From an uncultured Burkholderiales bacterium (GTDB taxonomy: Bacteria; Pseudomonadota; Gammaproteobacteria; Burkholderiales; Burkholderiaceae): a stretch of DNA of 64,000 nt. The stretch lies in contig CAMLJY010000010.1 of assembly GCA_946480465.1 (NCBI GenBank), positions 72,964-136,963 of the forward strand, given 5' to 3'. Below the pieces are notes generated by a model that made no database searches, was not told the DNA's origin, and saw only the letters and a list, made by a program, of their open reading frames with translations. Numbering within the stretch: the stretch's first letter is position 1; every line of letters starts with the position of its first letter. A program made the position numbers and the translations under genes. This document shows positions 60,915 to 64,000 of this stretch, one piece after another.

Positions 60915-61856
60915 TTGAGCGCCACTTTGCTGACCCCCGCGATGGCGGGCCTGCTCGATCGCATCAGCCGCGCCCGCCGCACGCCTTTCCACGCGATGAC
61001 GCCGGTGCAGGCCCGCGCCGCCTACGAAGCCGCGGCCGAGGTGCTGGAGCCGCCACGCGCGCCGCTGGCCCGCGTCGAGGACCTGACGCTGCGCGGTGCC
61101 GATGGCGCCCCGCTGCGCGCCCGGCTGTACTGCGACAGCCGGGCCGAGAAGCCGCCGGTGCTGCTGTACCTGCACGGCGGCGGCTTCGTGATCGGCAGCC
61201 TGGAGACGCACGACAGCCTGTGCCGGCAATTGGCGCAGCAATCCGGCGGCGCGGTGCTGGCCCTGGACTACCGGCTGGCCCCCGAGCATCCGTTCCCGAC
61301 CGCGGTCGACGACGCCTGGGCCGCGATGCGCTGGCTCGCGCGGGACGGCCACCTGATCGGCATCGATCCCGCCCGCATCGCGGTGGGGGGCGACAGCGCC
61401 GGCGGCACGCTGGCGGCGGTGTGCGCCATCCACGCCCGCGACACCGGCCTGAAGCTGAAGATGCAAGTGCTGATCACGCCCGGCACGACGGCGCATGCCG
61501 ACACCGCCTCGCACAAGCTGTTCGCCAATGGCTTCCTGCTGGAAGCGGCGGACGTCTGCTGGTTCTTCGACCACTACATCCCGCACCACCACCGCCGCGA
61601 CTGGCGCTTCGCGCCGCTGGAGGCCGAGGACCTCGAAGGCCTCGCTCCCGCCTTCGTGCTGCTGGCCGAATGCGATCCGCTGGTCGACGAAGGCATCGCC
61701 TACGCCGACCGGCTGCGCGCCGCCGGGGTGCCGGTCGACCTGGACCTGGTTCGCGGCATGACGCACGACTTCATCAAGATGGGCCGAGCCCTGAAGGAAG
61801 CCGGCCGCGCGCAGCAGGCGATCGGCGCCGCACTCTCAACCGCGTGGACACGATGA
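60915..61856 (+). CDS. Alpha/beta-hydrolase of the hormone-sensitive-lipase family (esterase)
   Basis: A 313-residue esterase of the HSL family (family IV). The oxyanion motif LHGGGFVIGS lies near 82-91 and the nucleophile elbow GGDSAGG near 157-163; Asp in AECDPLVDEG and His in MTHDFIKM complete the triad. The start is uncertain: TTG at 60915 adds LSATLLTPA, which looks conserved in the family, while the first ATG is at 60942. TATCCT (60871-60876) is a possible -10 box. It overlaps the thioesterase-GNAT gene by 4 nt (ATGA), so the two are co-translated. Confidence 0.85.
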   Translation: MSATLLTPAMAGLLDRISRARRTPFHAMTPVQARAAYEAAAEVLEPPRAPLARVEDLTLRGADGAPLRARLYCDSRAEKPPVLLYLHGGGFVIGSLETHDSLCRQLAQQSGGAVLALDYRLAPEHPFPTAVDDAWAAMRWLARDGHLIGIDPARIAVGGDSAGGTLAAVCAIHARDTGLKLKMQVLITPGTTAHADTASHKLFANGFLLEAADVCWFFDHYIPHHHRRDWRFAPLEAEDLEGLAPAFVLLAECDPLVDEGIAYADRLRAAGVPVDLDLVRGMTHDFIKMGRALKEAGRAQQAIGAALSTAWTR

Positions 61857-62713
61857 GCCAACGTTCCGATTTCCGCTTCGCCGAGCGCCTGCGGGTGCGC
61901 TGGGTCGAGGTCGACATGCAGAAGATCGTCTTCAACGGCCACTACCTGATGTACTTCGACACGGCCGTCGGCGGTTATTGGCGCGCACTGGCCGCGCCTT
62001 ACGAAGCGACGATGCACTACCTGGGCGGCGACCTGTTCGTGCGCAAGGCCACGCTGGAGTACAACGCCTCGGCCCGCTACGACGAGTTGCTCGACGTCGG
62101 GGTCCGCACCGCCCGCATCGGCAACTCCTCGCTGGTTCTGGAGGCGGCGGCCTTCCGCAGCGACGAGTTGCTGGTCAGCGCCGAACTGGTCTACGTCTTC
62201 GCCGACCCGGCAACGCAGAAAAGCAAGCCGGTGCCGCAGGAACTGCGCGACGTGCTGCAGGCCTTCGAGGCCGGCAAGCCGATGGTCGAAGTGCGTGTCG
62301 GCGGTTGGGGCGAACTGGGCACCGAGGCCGGGCGCATCCGCGCCAAGGTCTTCGTCGAGGAGCAGAAGATCCCGGCGGAGATGGAATGGGATTCCGCCGA
62401 TGCCAGCTGCGTGCATGCCGTCGCCTTCAACCGCTTCGGCCATGCGTTAGGCACCGGGCGCCTGATGGAACACGTGCCGGGCGTGGCCAAGATCGGCCGC
62501 ATGGCCGTCATCGCCAGCATGCGTGGCGGCCGGGTGGGGCGCGCCGTGCTGGACGCGCTGATGCAGGCGGCCCGCGAGCGCGGTTTTCATGAAGCCCTGC
62601 TGCACGCGCAGATGTCGGCGGCGCCGTTCTACCTGCGCGCCGGCTTCACGACGCGCGGGCCGGTGTTCGAGGAGGCCGGCATCCCGCACGTCGAGATGGT
62701 GCGCGCGCTTTAG
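61853..62713 (+). CDS. Bifunctional YbgC-type thioesterase and GNAT acetyltransferase fusion
   Basis: A 286-residue two-domain protein. Residues about 10-140 are a hotdog-fold acyl-CoA thioesterase with the YbgC active-site pattern VEVDMQKIVFNGHYLMYFD, where Asp is catalytic. Residues about 145-286 are a GNAT domain with KVFVEEQKIPAEMEWD, the CoA-binding GRMAVIASMRGGRVGRAVLD and FYLRAGFTTRG. E. coli YiiD/FabY joins the same folds in the opposite order. It starts inside the esterase stop codon. A role in fatty-acid or aromatic acyl-CoA metabolism is likely, but neither substrate is known. Confidence 0.85.
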   Translation: MSQRSDFRFAERLRVRWVEVDMQKIVFNGHYLMYFDTAVGGYWRALAAPYEATMHYLGGDLFVRKATLEYNASARYDELLDVGVRTARIGNSSLVLEAAAFRSDELLVSAELVYVFADPATQKSKPVPQELRDVLQAFEAGKPMVEVRVGGWGELGTEAGRIRAKVFVEEQKIPAEMEWDSADASCVHAVAFNRFGHALGTGRLMEHVPGVAKIGRMAVIASMRGGRVGRAVLDALMQAARERGFHEALLHAQMSAAPFYLRAGFTTRGPVFEEAGIPHVEMVRAL

Positions 62714-62728
62714 CCGGCAGGGGGCGCA

Positions 62729-63022
62729 TCAGGCCAGAGGCTCGAACACCTCGGTGTGGCGGACCCCGCGCTGCCAGGGCGTCAGGACCTGGGCGGCGGC
62801 GTCGATGCCGGCCTGCAGTGCCGCATCGATGCCATGCGGCGGCAGCGCATAGGTTTCCATCAGGGTGACCAGGCCGTCCGGCTCGCCCGGCCGGCGCAGC
62901 AGCGCGGCCTGCAGGCCCGGATGACCGGCGCACAGTCGGGCCTGGAAGGCCCGCACGGCCGCCGCCACGGGCGACACGCTGGCCGCGTCGATCCGGTAAT
63001 AGACGTAGAGGGCGCGCGCCAA
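62729..63022 (-). CDS. DUF4936-family small protein
   Basis: A 97-residue protein with the pattern LYVYYRIDAASVSPVAAAVRAFQARL and a late VRHTEVFEPL. Proteins of this kind are found beside ygfZ in Burkholderiales, as here (15 nt after it on the same strand). No catalytic motif or signal peptide is visible. The fold looks like a ferredoxin-type or dimeric alpha-beta barrel fragment, which is only a guess. Its function is unknown. Confidence 0.78.
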   Translation of the reverse strand: MARALYVYYRIDAASVSPVAAAVRAFQARLCAGHPGLQAALLRRPGEPDGLVTLMETYALPPHGIDAALQAGIDAAAQVLTPWQRGVRHTEVFEPLA

Positions 63023-63037
63023 CGCTGAAACAGCTCG

Positions 63038-63949
63038 TCAGGCCTCGGTGGGCAGCGCGTAGGGCAGGGGAAGCGGGCGCAGCAGCGGACCATCCGCGCT
63101 GCCCGCATGCCAGCTGCCGTCGCCCAAGGCGGCCAGCTTCACCTCGATCAGCGCGCTGCTGCCGCCACCAGGCCCGCGCGCGGCGTTCGCCACCAGGCCC
63201 GCCGGCTGCACGGGATCGCCGCTGTGGAACACCTCCTGCCCCGGCTGCAGTTCGGCGTCGCTGTCGAACAGCATCGCACGCCGCTTCAGCGTTCCGCGGT
63301 ACTGGCTGCGGGCCACGATCTCCTGGCCGGGGTAGCAGCCCTTCTTGAAGTTCACGCCGCCGACGACCTCCAGGTTCACCATCTGCGGCACGAACTGCTC
63401 GACGGTGGGCGCCACGACGCGGGCGACGCCGCTGCGCACCTCCAGCCAGTTCCACAGCGCCAGGTCCAACGCGGGCGCGGCGGGCGCAGCCGCGTCAGCC
63501 GGTTGCGACAGCAGGACGCGCGGCAGGCCCTCGGCATCGGCCAGGCGAATCAGCGTGCACTCGCCGTCGGTCTGCACGGCACCGGGCGCGGAGGGCAGCG
63601 GCAGCACGTCGCCGACCGCGCCATACAGCGCGCGCTCCGAGCTGGCGTCGCTCAGCTTGCACTTCGCGCGCAGCACGAACATCGACAGCCGCTTCAGCGT
63701 GGGCGCCAGCAGGTCGGCGCTGCAGGCCAGCAGGACCTCGTCCGGCGCCGGCCGCCAAACGATGAAGCTGGCCAGCAGCCGGCCCTTCGGCGAGCAGTAG
63801 CCGGCCAGCCGCGCCTCGGTCTGGCCCAGGCCTTCGATGTCCTGCGTCAGCTGGCTGTGGAGGAAGGTGGCGGCGTCGGCGCCGTGGGCGCGGATCACGC
63901 CCCAATCGGTGAGTCGCGCGGCACCGCGCAGCGGGGTGGGGAGGCTCAT
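63038..63949 (-). CDS. ygfZ: Folate-binding Fe-S cluster repair protein YgfZ
   Basis: YgfZ is a tetrahydrofolate-binding, GcvT-like protein that helps assemble or repair [4Fe-4S] clusters. The 303-residue protein has the family signature KKGCYPGQEIVARSQYRG (about 205-222), in which the Cys is essential in E. coli; Pro replaces the usual Thr, as in many proteobacteria. The opening SQLTQDIEGLGQTEARLAGYCSPKGRLLA is typical. The ATG at 63949 starts MSLPTPLRGAARLTDWG. The last 51 bases of the window probably carry its promoter and that of a divergent gene outside the window. Confidence 0.93.
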   Translation of the reverse strand: MSLPTPLRGAARLTDWGVIRAHGADAATFLHSQLTQDIEGLGQTEARLAGYCSPKGRLLASFIVWRPAPDEVLLACSADLLAPTLKRLSMFVLRAKCKLSDASSERALYGAVGDVLPLPSAPGAVQTDGECTLIRLADAEGLPRVLLSQPADAAAPAAPALDLALWNWLEVRSGVARVVAPTVEQFVPQMVNLEVVGGVNFKKGCYPGQEIVARSQYRGTLKRRAMLFDSDAELQPGQEVFHSGDPVQPAGLVANAARGPGGGSSALIEVKLAALGDGSWHAGSADGPLLRPLPLPYALPTEA

Positions 63950-64000
63950 TGGTAGATGTTGGCCCGTTGTCAGGCCCTAAGGTCGATAACCAAGCCAACA
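63950..64000. other. Right-edge gap upstream of ygfZ
   Basis: These 51 bases are more AT-rich than the neighbouring genes and probably hold the minus-strand ygfZ promoter. No complete promoter pair was identified. Confidence 0.35.

Overview
The window looks like a chromosome segment of a high-GC betaproteobacterium of the order Burkholderiales (Rubrivivax/Leptothrix/Caldimonas-like). The reasons are strong G/C bias at third codon positions, the rimP-nusA-infB-rbfA-truB run, split HldA/HldC heptose enzymes, a DUF3138-type outer-membrane protein, DUF4936 next to YgfZ, and the overall protein style. I see no rRNA, tRNA, insertion sequence, prophage or CRISPR array. Genes are packed tightly, many with ATGA or 1-nt overlaps. 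About 54 protein genes are called.

Layout. 0.2-3.3 kb: a PLP-dependent arginine/lysine/ornithine decarboxylase converges on fabI. 3.3-11.8 kb: a translation and ribosome-assembly operon (rimP, nusA, infB, rbfA, truB, typA) with a good sigma-70 promoter, a factor-independent terminator in its leader and two mutually exclusive hairpins before rimP. 12-19.3 kb: a nearly complete ADP-L-glycero-D-manno-heptose set (hldA, hldD, gmhA, hldC, gmhB) with a GT9 glycosyltransferase, a VOC protein, a DMT transporter and a membrane acyltransferase; this makes the activated heptose of the LPS inner core. 19.3-28.4 kb: an acyl-transfer and envelope region with a WS/DGAT-like acyltransferase, two alpha/beta hydrolases, two FemAB/BioF2-like GNAT proteins around a pair of four-helix SMR-type half transporters, and a large lyase-like lipoprotein. 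28.6-34 kb: a 1657-residue hybrid histidine kinase and a single-domain response regulator. 34.4-35.4 kb: dusA.

35.4-55.7 kb is a polyamine uptake and catabolism island. Thirteen genes run in one direction: an omega-amino-acid aminotransferase, puuB, puuD, puuA, spuC, potFGHI, a DUF3138 porin, puuC, a second glutamine-synthetase-like ligase and a DMT transporter. An Lrp-type regulator reads divergently from the head. Beyond it lie an agmatinase translationally coupled to a CorA-like protein, and a class I glutamine amidotransferase. With the decarboxylase at the left edge, this could form a route arginine to agmatine to putrescine to gamma-glutamylputrescine to GABA, with transamination as a parallel route.

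56-64 kb: isocitrate lyase with a palindrome-rich promoter region and a strong terminator; a YtrA-type GntR/ABC operon; an iron-type alcohol dehydrogenase divergent from an HSL-family hydrolase that is coupled to a thioesterase-GNAT fusion; then DUF4936 and ygfZ.

The best candidates for an undescribed system are the GNAT/SMR/lipoprotein cluster (23.0-28.4 kb) and the agmatinase/CorA-like pair. The best regulatory signals are the rimP leader and the aceA upstream region. All functions are inferred from sequence reading alone.
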